From: Pseudomonadota bacterium
GTDB taxonomy: Bacteria > Pseudomonadota > Alphaproteobacteria > Rhizobiales > Methylopilaceae
Length of the DNA stretch: 64,000 nt
Reading direction: 5' to 3'
Assembly: GCA_023388965.1 (NCBI GenBank)
Contig: JAEWFF010000043.1
Location: 1 to 64,000 of the forward strand
Below the pieces are notes generated by a model. It saw nothing but the letters and a program-made list of their open reading frames with translations, did not search any database and had not been told where the DNA came from. Shown piece after piece: positions 17,313 to 27,926 of the stretch. The first letter of the stretch is position 1; each line of letters starts with the position of its first letter. The translations under genes were made by a program, and so were the position numbers.

Positions 17313-17387
17313 GAACTGAACTCGCCGCCTATGGTTGATCCGCTATGCACCAGCCTAACGCCGGAATCGCACCGGGAGCGCTCAATC

Positions 17388-20104
17388 ATGGCAGGCCATA
17401 TGACACCGAGCCGCCGCGACCAGCAGAGAGCCCTCTGGCTCAGTACGATCGCCTTCACATTGTGCTTTGCTGTATGGACGATATTTTCCATTATCGGCCT
17501 GTCCATCAGAGACGATCTCGGCCTTTCCGAATTCGAGTACGGGCTGCTGATCGCAACGCCGGTACTAAGCGGTTCGCTGACCCGTCTGATCCTCGGTGTA
17601 TGGACAGAACGCTATGGCGGGCGGCTGGTGTTCTCGATCCAGATGATCCTGACCGGGATGGCCACCTTCGCCCTGACCTGGGCCGATAGCTATGCCAGCT
17701 TCCTGCTGGCGGCGTTCGGCGTGGGACTGGCGGGCGGTTCCTTCATAATCGGCGTTGCTTACGTCTCGAAATGGTATCCGCAGGCGCGGCAGGGCACCGC
17801 GCTCGGTGTGTTCGGCATGGGCAATGTCGGCGCGGCCGTGACCAAGTTTCTCGCCCCCTTCGTGATGATCGCGTGGGGCTGGGAGGGTGTCGCGGAAGTG
17901 TGGGCGGCCGGCATCGCCATCATGGGCGTCGCCTTCTATCTGCTGGCAAAGGACGATCCGGATTTCGCCGCGCGGCGGGAGAAGGGCGTCGCCGCGCCGA
18001 GCCTTGCCGAACAGTTCGCGCCGCTGAAGAACCTCCAGGTCTGGCGTTTCTCGCTCTATTACTTCTTCGTCTTCGGCGGCTTCGTGGCGCTGGCACTGTG
18101 GCTGCCCCACTATCTGGTTCAGGTCTATCAGGTGGACGTGCGTACGGCGGGTATGGCGGCGGCCGCGTTCAGCCTCTCGGCCAGCGTCTTCCGTGCCTAT
18201 GGCGGCGTCCTGTCCGACCGCTTCGGCGCCCGCTCGGTGATGTACTGGACCCTCGGCTCTCGCTGGTGTTCCTGTTCATGCTGTCCTATCCGCCGACCGA
18301 ATATGTGATCCGCGGCAAGGACGGCCCGATCGCCTTTTCCATCGAGATGGATTTGTGGCCGTTCGTGGCCACCACCTTCGCGCTCGGCTTCTTCATGAGC
18401 CTCGGCAAGGCGGCGGTCTTCCGGCATATCCCGATCTATTATCCGAAGCATGTCGGCTCCGTCGGCGGCCTCGTCGGCATGATCGGCGGCCCGGGCGGTT
18501 TCATCCTGCCCATCGTGTTCGGCGTGCTGCTCGACGTGACCGGCATCTGGACATCGGCGTTCCTGCTCCTGTTCCTCCTCGTTCTGGTGTCGATGGCCTG
18601 GATGCATCTGTCGATCCGGGTCATGGAACGGCAGGCGCATGGTACGGCGCTCGACCGGCTGCCCAATTTCCCCGAACTCGCGGAAGTTCACGACCCCGAA
18701 CATACGGTCATGCCGCATGTGATCGATGACTGGCGGCCGGAAGACCCGCGCTTCTGGAACGAGAAGGGGCGGCGTATCGCCAAGCGCAATCTGTGGATCT
18801 CGATCCCGGCGCTGCTGCTCGCCTTTGCGGTCTGGATGGTGTGGTCGGTGGTGGTCTCGCAGCTTCCGTCGATCGGCTTCGCCTTCACCCAGGACCAGCT
18901 CTTCTGGCTGGCGGCGCTGCCAGCCCTGTCGGGCGCGACATTGCGCATCTTCTACAGCTTCATGGTCCCCATTTTCGGTGGTCGGCTGTGGACGCTGCTG
19001 TCCACTGCCTCTCTGCTGCTTCCCGCGCTGGGCATCGGCTATGCCGTGCAGGACCCCGCCACGCCCTATCTGATTTTCGTTGTATTGGCGCTATTGTGCG
19101 GCCTCGGCGGTGGCAAATTCGCCTCCTCCATGGCCAATATCAGCTTTTTCTACCCGCGCGCCGAAAAGGGTCATGCCATGGGGCTGAACGCCGGGCTGGG
19201 CAATCTCGGCGTCTCGGTCATGCAGTTCCTGGTGCCGTTCGTCATTACGGCGGGCGTGTTCGGGGCGCTTGGCGGCGCGCCGCAGGAATTGTCGAATGGC
19301 GGCCGCATCTGGCTTCAGAATGCCGGCTTCATCTGGGTGCCCTTCATCCTGGCCTCGACGGTGGCGGTCTGGTTCGGCATGAACGATCTGGCCGATGCGC
19401 GCTCGAGCTTCCGTGAGCAGGCGGTGATCTTCACCCGAACCCAGACCTGGGTGATGTGCCTGCTTTATGTCGGTACATTCGGCTCCTTCATCGGTTGTTC
19501 GGCGGGCTTCCCGCTGCTGTCGGGTCTCGCCTTTCCGGATGTTAACGCGCTGCAATACGTGTTCCTCGGTCCGTTGATCGGTGCGCTCAGCCGCGCCGGC
19601 AGCGGCTGGCTGTCCGACAAGGTGGGCGGCGGGCGTATCACGTTCTGGGTGTTCGCCGGCATGATCGCTTCGGTCCTGGTGGTGATCTGGGGATTGGAGA
19701 ACGCGTCTTTCGCCATTTTCTTCGCAGGTTTCATGGCCCTGTTCTTCTTCACCGGAATCGGAAACTCCTCCACGTTCCAGATGATCCCCGTCATCATGCG
19801 CAAGGAGATCGCGCGTCTTTACCCGGCCGAGGACGCGGCCGAGCGGCGCCGGCGCTCCGAGCGCGAGGCAGCGGCCATCATCGCCTTCACCAGCGCTATT
19901 GGCGGTTATGGCGGGTTCTTCATTCCGAAAGCCTACGGCACGTCCATCGGGCTGACGGGGGCGCCGCTGGCGGCCTTGTGGGCGTTCCTTGCCTTCTACG
20001 TTTTGTGTCTCGTCGTTACATGGGCCGTCTACACACGTCGCGGTGGGCTCCTGCACGATATCGAACGCGGCCGGATTCCGGCGGTCGCCGTCCCGGCCCA
20101 ATAA
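17388..20104 (+). pseudogene. narK: NarK1-NarK2 fused nitrate/nitrite transporter, frameshifted
   Basis: The span encodes the two-MFS-domain NarK known from Paracoccus: NarK1 (proton-linked nitrate uptake type) joined to NarK2 (nitrate/nitrite antiporter type), about 905 residues in all. ATG 17388 has GGGAG upstream. The frame is intact to about 18257 (VMYWTLG) and then must move by one base to continue as SLVFLFMLSYPPTEYV, which runs to the stop at 20104. The span is one base short of a multiple of three, so one base has been lost near 18252-18262. Unless this is a sequencing error, only about 290 residues of NarK1 plus a short wrong tail are made. NarK2 itself is intact in its own frame (about 18750-20104). 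Confidence 0.85.
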
Positions 20105-20123
20105 ATGAATTGAGGGGAGAGCC

Positions 20124-23100
20124 ATGAGCCATCTTCTGGACCGCCTGAACTTCCTGACGAGTTTGCGTAAGGACACGTTTGCCGGCGGACACGGCCAGAC
20201 GACGATCGAGAACCGCGATTGGGAAGACGTCTACCGCCGCCGCTGGCAGCACGACAAGATCGTGCGCTCGACCCATGGCGTGAACTGCACCGGCTCGTGC
20301 TCCTGGAAAATCTACGTCAAGTCCGGCATCGTCACCTGGGAGACACAGCAGACCGACTATCCGCGCACGCGGCCGGACCTGCCCAACCACGAACCGCGCG
20401 GCTGTGCGCGCGGCGCCTCCTATAGCTGGTATCTTTATAGCGCCAACCGGGTGAAGACACCGCTCGTCCGGGGGCAGTTGATGCGTCTGTGGCGCAAGAA
20501 GCGCCAGACCATGAGCCCGATCGAGGCGTGGACGGCGATCCAGAACGATCCGGCGGCGCGCGAGAGCTATACGCGCATCCGCGGCAAAGGCGGCTTCGTG
20601 CGCGCGAGCTGGGACGAGGCGACCGAGATCGCCGCCGCCGCCAATGCCTATACGGCGCGTAAATACGGGCCTGATCGGGTGTTCGGCTTCTCGCCGATCC
20701 CGGCCATGTCGATGATCTCCTATGCCGCCGGCACCCGCTATCTGTCGCTTCTGGGCGGTACCTGCATGTCGTTCTACGACTGGTATTGCGACCTGCCACC
20801 GGCCAGCCCCCAGACATGGGGCGAGCAGACCGACGTGCCCGAATCCGCTGACTGGTACAATGCGGGCTATCTGCTTCTGTGGGGCTCGAACGTGCCGCAG
20901 ACGCGCACGCCCGACGCCCATTTCTACACCGAGGTGCGTTACAAGGGCACCAAGAGCGCCGTCATCTGTCCGGATTATTCCGAGGCCGCGAAATTCGCCG
21001 ATATCTGGCTCAACGCCAAGCAGGACACGGATGCGGCCCTGGGCATGGCCTTCGGCCACGTCATCCTGCGCGAATTCCATCTCGCCCGACAGGTTCCCTA
21101 TTTCGAGGATTACTGCCGTAAATATTCCGACATGCCGATGCTCGTGCGCCTCGACCGGCAGGGCGAGCGGCTGGTTCCCGGCCGGCAATTGCGGGCGGCC
21201 GATTTCGCCCGCGGGCTTGGCGAGAAAAACAATCCCGACTGGAAGACGGTCGGGTTCGACGAAATCTCCGGCAAGGTCGTGGTTCCCAACGGCTCGATCG
21301 GTTTCCGCTGGGGCGAGAGCGGCAAGTGGAACCTCGAGGAGAAGGCTAGTAAGGACGATATCCGCCTCAAGCTCAGCCTGATCGCCGAGGCCGACCACGA
21401 CGAGGTGGCCGGCGTCGATTTCCCCTATTTCGGCGGTGCCGCCACCAACGGCTTGCCGTGGACGATCGCGGCGAGGTTCTGACCCGCAACGTGCCGGTAA
21501 AACGGCTCAAACTGGCCGGCGGTGAGGAAGTGCTTGTCGCCACGGTGTTCGATCTCCTGTGCGCCAATTACAGCCTCGACCGGGGGCTCGGCGGCGATCA
21601 TGTCGCGTCCGATTACGATGCCGATGTGCCGTTCGCGCCGGCCTGGGCCGAGCGCATCACCGGTGTTCGCCGCGACAAGATCGTCCAGGTGGCGCGGGAA
21701 TTCGCGGACAACGCCGAAAGGACAAATGGACGTTCCATGGTCATCATCGGGGCGGCGATGAACCACTGGTTCCATATGGACATGAACTACCGCGCCGTCA
21801 TCAACATGCTGGTGATGTGCGGCTGCGTCGGCCAGTCGGGCGGCGGCTGGGCGCATTATGTCGGGCAGGAGAAGCTGAGACCCCAGACCGGCTGGACGGC
21901 GCTTGCCTTCGCCCTCGATTGGTCGCGGCCCCCGCGCCACATGAACTCGACCTCGGCCTGGTATGCCCATACCGATCAATGGCGCTACGAAACCATACGT
22001 ACGCGAGAAATCCCCTCTCCGACGGCGCCGGCGGGCGACTGGAATCGGCTCAGCCTCATCGACTTCAACATCCGGGCCGAACGCATGGGCTGGCTGCCTT
22101 CCGCGCCCCAGTTGAAGACCAATCCGCTGGAGGTCGGCCGTGCGGCGAAGGCCGCCGGCGTCGAGGCTAAGGATTACGTGGCCGCGCGCCTGAAATCGGG
22201 CGAATTGCAGATGTCGTGCGAGGATCCGGACGCGCCCGAGAACTGGCCGCGCAACCTGTTCGTCTGGCGCTCGAACCTGCTCGGCTCCTCCGGCAAGGGC
22301 CACGAATATTTCCTCAAGCACCTGCTCGGTACCGACCACGGCGTGCAGGGCAAGGATCTCGGCGGGGAGGGCGGTGTGCGCCCGGTCGAGGCTGTCTGGC
22401 ACGAGGAGGCGCCCGAGGGCAAACTCGATCTGCTCGTCACCATCGACTTCCGCATGTCCACCACCGCCGTCTATGCCGACATCGTTCTGCCGACGGCGAG
22501 TTGGTACGAGAAGGACGACATGAATACGTCGGACATGCACCCGTTCATCCATCCGCTTCAGGCGGCGGTGGACCCGGCCTACGAGTCGAAAACGGACTGG
22601 GAAATTTTCAAGGCCATCGCGAAAAAGTTCTCCGAGGTGGCCCCGGAAATTCTCGGCGTCGAAACGGACGTGGTGCAACTGCCACTCCAGCACGATAGCC
22701 CCGGCGAGATCGCTCAGAACATCGTACGTGACTGGGCGCGGCGAGTGCGACCTGATTCCGGGCCAGACTGCGCCCGCCTACATCGCCATCGAGCGCGATT
22801 ATCCCGATCTGTACCGACACTTCACGGCGCTTGGGCCGTTGATGGAGAAGGCCGGCAATGGCGGTAAGGGCATTGCCTGGGACACGAAGGACGAGGTGCA
22901 CCATCTGAAGGCCCTCAACGGCACGGTGACCGAGGAGGGCGCAACCCGTGGCATGGCCCGCATCGAGACCGCCATAGACGCGGCCGAAGTGGTGCTGATG
23001 CTCGCTCCCGAAACCAATGGCGAGGTGGCGGTGAAGGCATGGCAGGCGCTCGGCAAGGTCACCGGCCTCGACCATAAGCACCTGGCCGAGGTGAAGGAAG

Positions 23101-23870
23101 ACGAGAAGATCCGCTTCCGCGATATCGCCGCCCAGCCGAGGAAGATCATATCCTCACCTACCTGGTCGGGGATCGAGAGCGAGGAGGTCTGCTACAATGC
23201 CGGCTGGACCAATGTCCATGAACTGATCCCGTGGCGTACGGTCACCGGGCGTCAGCAGCTCTATCAGGACCATGAATGGATGCGGGCCTTTGGCGAGGGC
23301 TTCGTCACCTGGCGCCCGCCGGTGGACCTGAAGACGGTGGGGGAGGAGGCGACGCGTGCGCTGGCCGATGGCGAGCCGCATGTGGTGCTGAACTTCATTA
23401 CCCCGCATCAGAAATGGGGCATCCATTCCACCTATACCGACAATCTTCTGATGCTGACGCTCAACCGCGGCGGCCCGGTGGTGTGGATTTCCGAGATCGA
23501 CGCCAAAAAGGTGGGGCTGGTCGACAATGACTGGGTCGAAGTCTTCAACGTCAACGGCGCCATTACGGCGCGCGCGGTGGTCAGCCAGCGGATGAAAGAA
23601 GGCAGCATGTTCATGTATCACGCGCAGGAAAAGATCGTGAATACGCCCGGCAGCCAGCTCACCGGCAAGCGCGGCGGCATCCATAACTCCGTCACCCGCA
23701 CCGTGCTGAAGCCCACCCATATGATCGGCGGCTACGCCCAGCTTGCTTATGGCTTCAACTATTACGGCACGGTCGGCTCCAACCGCGACGAGTTCGTGAT
23801 CCTGCGCAAACTGTCCAAGGTCGACTGGCTCGACCGGCCCGCAACCCGGATTACGGAGGCCGCGGAATGA
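20124..23870 (+). pseudogene. narG: Respiratory nitrate reductase alpha subunit NarG, two frameshifts
   Basis: The span equals 1248 codons plus stop, the normal NarG size. The first part has the [4Fe-4S] site HGVNCTGSCSW and GCARGASYSWYLYS and the Mo-ligand region FYDWYCDLPPASP. The frame breaks near 21445-21475: it reaches TGA at 21480 although RNVPVKRLKLAGGEE continues one base out. A second break near 22730-22745 restores the original frame at RGECDLIPGQTAP. The two shifts cancel (-1, +1), leaving about 1260 bases out of frame. As written, translation stops after 452 residues, before most of the Mo-bisMGD-binding region. Homology continues throughout, so the lesions are recent or are assembly errors. 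Confidence 0.88.
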
Positions 23871-25387
23871 AAGTACGTGCCCAGATCGGAATGGTGCTGA
23901 ACCTCGATAAATGCATCGGGTGCCACACCTGCTCCGTTACCTGCAAGAACGTCTGGACGAGCCGGGAGGGCGTGGAATACGCCTGGTTCAACAATGTCGA
24001 GACAAAGCCCGGTATCGGCTATCCCAAAGACTGGGAGAACCAGAAGCGCTGGAACGGCGGCTGGACCCGCACGCGGTCAGGCGCCTTGCAGCCGAAGCAG
24101 GGCGGCAAATGGCGTATATTGGCGAACATCTTCGCCAATCCTGACCTGCCCGAGATCGACGATTTCTACGAGCCGTTCGACTTCGACTACGACCATCTGA
24201 AATCGGCGCCGGAAATGAAGGCGTTCCCGACCGCGCGCCCACGTTCGAGGATTTCGGGCGAGCGCATGGAGAAGATCGAGTGGGGCCCGAACTGGGAGGA
24301 AATCCTCGGCGGCGAGTTCGAAAAGCGCTCGAAGGACTACAATTTCGAGGGCATCCAGAAGGAGATTTACGGTCAGTACGAAAACACCTTCATGATGTAT
24401 CTGCCGAGGCTGTGCGAGCACTGCCTCAACCCGGCCTGCGTCGCCTCCTGTCCTTCGGGCGCAATCTACAAGCGCGAGGATGACGGCGTCGTCCTGATCG
24501 ACCAGGAAAAATGCCGCGGTGGGCGTATGTGCGTGTCCGGTTGCCCCTACAAGAAAATCTATTACAACTGGTCGACGGGAAAATCCGAGAAGTGCACTTT
24601 GTGCTATCCGCGCCTGGAGAGCGGCCAGCCGACGGTCTGCTCGGAAACCTGCGTCGGGCGCATTCGCTATCTGGGCGTGATGCTCTACGACGCCGACCGC
24701 ATCGCCGAGGCGGCGGGCGTCGAGAACGAGAAGGATCTTTACGACGCCCAGCTCGGCGTTTTCCTCGAACTCAGCGACCCTGAAGTGATCGCCGCCGCGC
24801 GGGCCGAGGGCATTCCCGAGGACTGGATCAAGGGCGCGCGGAATTCGCCGATCTGGAAGATGGCGATGGAATGGAAAATCGCCTTCCCGCTGCATCCCGA
24901 ATACCGCACCCTGCCGATGGTCTGGTACGTACCTCCGCTGTCGCCGATCCAGAACGCGGTGGAAGCCGGCAAGATCGCGGCGCAGCACAACATGCCCGAC
25001 GTGCGCTCCTTGCGCATTCCGGTGCGCTATCTCGCCAATATGCTGACCGCCGGCGACGAGGCGCCGATCGTCTCGGCTCTGGAGCGCATGCTGGCGATGC
25101 GCGCCTATATGCGCTCCAAAACGGTGGACGGCGTGGTCAATCTGGGCGTGGCCAAGCGCGTCGGCATGGTGCCGCAGCAGATCGACGATATGTACCAGCT
25201 TCTGGCCATCGCCAATTATGAGGACCGCTTCGTCATCCCGACCACCCATCGCGAACTGGTCGAGGATGCCTACGACCTCAAGGGCGGCTGCGGCTTCACC
25301 GACGGCAATGGCTGTTCGAGCGGGCAGTCGGGCCAGTCGCTGTTCGGCGGCAAGAAGTTCCGCAGCCCGCAGGAGTTCATCGCATGA
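23867..25387 (+). CDS. narH: Respiratory nitrate reductase beta subunit NarH
   Basis: 506 residues, the iron-sulfur subunit passing electrons from NarI to NarG. Clusters of Cys are CIGCHTCSVTC, CEHCLNPACVASCP, CRGGRMCVSGCP and CTLCYPRLESGQPTVC. In the third group the family has Trp (CRGWRMC, Trp220 in E. coli), which marks the [3Fe-4S] cluster; here codon 24521-24523 is GGG, Gly219. The other three residues of that group are C216, C222 and C226. The ATG overlaps the narG stop by four bases and the stop overlaps narJ by four. The reading frame is intact, unlike narK and narG. Confidence 0.95.
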   Translation: MKVRAQIGMVLNLDKCIGCHTCSVTCKNVWTSREGVEYAWFNNVETKPGIGYPKDWENQKRWNGGWTRTRSGALQPKQGGKWRILANIFANPDLPEIDDFYEPFDFDYDHLKSAPEMKAFPTARPRSRISGERMEKIEWGPNWEEILGGEFEKRSKDYNFEGIQKEIYGQYENTFMMYLPRLCEHCLNPACVASCPSGAIYKREDDGVVLIDQEKCRGGRMCVSGCPYKKIYYNWSTGKSEKCTLCYPRLESGQPTVCSETCVGRIRYLGVMLYDADRIAEAAGVENEKDLYDAQLGVFLELSDPEVIAAARAEGIPEDWIKGARNSPIWKMAMEWKIAFPLHPEYRTLPMVWYVPPLSPIQNAVEAGKIAAQHNMPDVRSLRIPVRYLANMLTAGDEAPIVSALERMLAMRAYMRSKTVDGVVNLGVAKRVGMVPQQIDDMYQLLAIANYEDRFVIPTTHRELVEDAYDLKGGCGFTDGNGCSSGQSGQSLFGGKKFRSPQEFIA

Positions 25388-26073
25388 AGACCTTCAAGGC
25401 CCTGTCGGCAATGCTCAGCTATCCGAGCCCCGATCTTCAGCAGGCGGTCCCGGCGATCCGCGCCGTGCTCGGCGAGGGTGTGCTGCCGCACGCCGCCGCC
25501 GCGGCGCTGGAACCGCTGCTCGCCTCGCTGGAGGCGACGGACATCTACGACCTTCAGGAGCGTTACGTGCTCCTGTTCGACCGCTCGCGCACATTGTCGC
25601 TCAACCTGTTCGAGCATATTCACGGCGAAGGCCGCGACCGGGGCGGGGCGATGGTCGATCTGTTCGATACCTATCGCGCCGGCGGCTTCGATCTCGCTGG
25701 GCCGGAACTGCCCGACCATCTGCCGGTGCTTCTGGAATATCTGTCCACGCAGCCTGTCGGGGAAGCACGTACAATCCTGGCCGATGCCGGCCATATCCTG
25801 GTCGCGCTGGCGGAGCGGCTGGCGCGGCGCGAGAGCGCCTATGCCGCCGTGCTGGAAGGGCTCGTCTCGTTCGCCTCGGCCGATCCGCAGACGGAGGAAG
25901 CGCAGGCGCGTCTGTCCCAAGAGGACGACGATCCCGAGGATCTGGCCGCGCTCGATGCGGTGTGGCAGGAGGCCGAAGTCACCTTCGGGCCCGATCCGAA
26001 TGCGGGCTGCCCGGTCAGCCGCAACATCCTTGCGCGGATGGACCCGCCCCCCGCCCCGCATTCCGTGAACTGA
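25384..26073 (+). CDS. narJ: Nitrate reductase assembly chaperone NarJ
   Basis: 229 residues. The family start is visible (KTFKALSAMLSYPSPDLQQAVPAIRAVL), with the TorD/NarJ helical core including DLQERYVLLFDRSRTLSLNLFEHIHGEGRDRG. NarJ is a cytoplasmic chaperone that binds the NarG N-terminus and aids molybdenum cofactor insertion. It is translationally coupled to narH by a four-base overlap and is followed by narI after 10 bases. Confidence 0.95.
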   Translation: MKTFKALSAMLSYPSPDLQQAVPAIRAVLGEGVLPHAAAAALEPLLASLEATDIYDLQERYVLLFDRSRTLSLNLFEHIHGEGRDRGGAMVDLFDTYRAGGFDLAGPELPDHLPVLLEYLSTQPVGEARTILADAGHILVALAERLARRESAYAAVLEGLVSFASADPQTEEAQARLSQEDDDPEDLAALDAVWQEAEVTFGPDPNAGCPVSRNILARMDPPPAPHSVN

Positions 26074-26083
26074 GGAGGCGAGG

Positions 26084-26821
26084 ATGCATAACTTCTTCTT
26101 CGGCATCTTTCCCTACATCGCCATCACGGTGATGGTGGTTGCCAGCATCGCCCGCTACGAGCGCGATCCCTTCACCTGGAAATCGAAGTCGAGCCAGCTT
26201 CTGCGCAAGCGCCAGTTCATCGCCGGCTCGGTGCTGTTCCATGTCGGTGTGCTGATGATTTTCGTCGGCCATCTGGTCGGGTTGCTGACGCCGATCCAGA
26301 TCTTCGACGTCATGGGCATCAGCCATGGCGCCAAGCAGATTCTCGCCGTCGCCGCCGGCGGCGTGGCCGGGATCACGGCGCTGATAGGCGGTATCCTGCT
26401 GCTGCATAGGCGGCTGTTCGATCCGCGCATCCGTGCCAATTCCACCCTGGCCGATACCGGCATCATGGTCCTCCTGATGGCGCAATTGGTGCTGGGGCTC
26501 GCAACCATCGTCGTCTCGCTCGGTCATCTCGACGGGCACGAAATGGTGAAGTTCATGAACTGGGCGCAGGCCATCATCTATCTCCGCGGCGGAGCTGCGG
26601 ATTACATCATCGACGTCCACTGGCTGTTCAAGGCGCATATCCTGCTCGGCCTGACCATCTTCCTGCTGTTTCCCTTCATCCGGCGGGTCCACATCTTCTC
26701 CGCGCCGGTGCGCTATCTGTGGCGGCCGGGCTATCAGATCGTGCGCTCGCGGCACGGGGCCAAGTATGTACGGACGGGGCTTGCGCCGCTGCCGCGTTCC
26801 GGAATGGAGCCGGGGGAGTGA
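26084..26821 (+). CDS. narI: Respiratory nitrate reductase gamma subunit NarI
   Basis: 245 residues, five transmembrane helices, the quinol-oxidising cytochrome b subunit. Haem-ligand histidines are present at H53 (LFH), H63 (VGH), H185 (KAH) and H203 (RVH), matching the E. coli set 56, 66, 187 and 205 with a shift of two or three. The start is preceded by GAGGAGGCGAGG. The stop overlaps the GTG of the following isomerase gene. Nothing in the sequence suggests damage. Confidence 0.95.
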   Translation: MHNFFFGIFPYIAITVMVVASIARYERDPFTWKSKSSQLLRKRQFIAGSVLFHVGVLMIFVGHLVGLLTPIQIFDVMGISHGAKQILAVAAGGVAGITALIGGILLLHRRLFDPRIRANSTLADTGIMVLLMAQLVLGLATIVVSLGHLDGHEMVKFMNWAQAIIYLRGGAADYIIDVHWLFKAHILLGLTIFLLFPFIRRVHIFSAPVRYLWRPGYQIVRSRHGAKYVRTGLAPLPRSGMEPGE

Positions 26822-27648
26822 AGGTTCTCGATCTTACCCACGCGCCGGCGCTGGCGCCGGCACCGGTTGCCGTCAACGGCGTCGTGATCGCCGCCGAGGC
26901 GATTGCCGCCGAAGCGCAGAATCATCCGTCGCCGAAGGGCAAACCGGGCCGGGCCTGGAAGGCCGCGGCGCGGGCGCTGGTGCTGCGCGAGGTGTTGTTG
27001 CAGGAGGCAAGCGCGCAAACGATCGCGCCGGCGCCGATCGAGCTTGCCGAGGGCCAATGGGAAACGGAGGAGGAGGCGCTGATCCGCCAGCTTCTCGAAA
27101 GCGCCATTTCCCCGGCCGAGATCGACGAAGCGCAATTGCGCGCCATCTACGACAATGCGCCGGACCGTTTCCGGGGACCGTCGCTGTTCGAGGCCGCGCA
27201 TATTCTGTTTCCCGCCATTCCCGGCGATGCGAAGGCCCGTGCCGCCGCGCGTCTGTGCGCCGAGGAGGTGCTTGCTGAGTTGAAACGCGATCCGCGCCGC
27301 TTCGCCGTGCTGGCGGCTGAGCACAGCGCCTGCCCCTCGCGCGCCAATGGCGGCGTGTTGGGTCAGCTCGCATCGGGCGATACGGTGCCGGAATTCGAGG
27401 CGGCGTTGTGCGGCATGGGGGAGGGAAGCATTTGCGATGCGCCGGTGGAAAGCCGCTACGGCATCCACCTGATCCGGCTGGACGCGCGCGTGCGCGGCGA
27501 AGTTCTGCCCTTCGCCGCCGTGCTGCCGCATCTGCGCCAGGCACGGGAGAAGGCGGATTGGGTGCGTGGCAGCCGCGCCTATGTTGAGGAACTGGCGGCG
27601 CGCGCCGAGATCACGGGGATCGATCTTACGGATATGCCGCAGATGTAA
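26818..27648 (+). CDS. PpiC-type peptidyl-prolyl isomerase of the nar operon
   Basis: 276 residues starting at GTG 26818, which overlaps the narI stop as GTGA. The parvulin domain is recognisable: FEAAHILFPA, LKRDPRRFAVLAAEHSACPSRANGGVLGQL, and GMGEGSICDAPVESRYGIHLIRLD. No signal peptide is evident, so it is probably cytoplasmic. PpiC-like genes end nar operons in many proteobacteria and are assumed to help fold or assemble the reductase; the role is not established. Confidence 0.85.
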   Translation: MKVLDLTHAPALAPAPVAVNGVVIAAEAIAAEAQNHPSPKGKPGRAWKAAARALVLREVLLQEASAQTIAPAPIELAEGQWETEEEALIRQLLESAISPAEIDEAQLRAIYDNAPDRFRGPSLFEAAHILFPAIPGDAKARAAARLCAEEVLAELKRDPRRFAVLAAEHSACPSRANGGVLGQLASGDTVPEFEAALCGMGEGSICDAPVESRYGIHLIRLDARVRGEVLPFAAVLPHLRQAREKADWVRGSRAYVEELAARAEITGIDLTDMPQM

Positions 27649-27734
27649 AGGAGGCAGAAGTTATGAGGAGCGGCGGCCACTCCACCAAACCGCTTTTATC
27701 GCGACAGTCCATGAAAGCGGGCCTCGAGCAAGAT

Positions 27735-27760
27735 ACACTTCGTCCCCCTCAACGAAGTGT
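27735..27760 (+). terminator. Hairpin after the nar operon
   Basis: ACACTTCGT, an 8-base loop CCCCCTCA and ACGAAGTGT form a perfect 9-bp stem, 87 bases after the last nar-operon gene. No T-run follows on the plus strand, so it could be a weak terminator or a 3' stabilising hairpin. The whole stretch 27649-27926 between the isomerase and the methyltransferase has no credible gene. Confidence 0.35.
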
Positions 27761-27926
27761 CATTATGCCGAAGAAAAAAGCCCATCTCGTCTGCGTTTTG
27801 CTTCATGAGAATATCCTCAAGGCATCGACAGTCGAACGGGTCCCCGTTGCCGGGATCCGAACGCGTAATAACGGCTGGTGAGATGGAGTGCAGATCGCGG
27901 ACCGGCAGGGGACGCCGTCCGAACGA

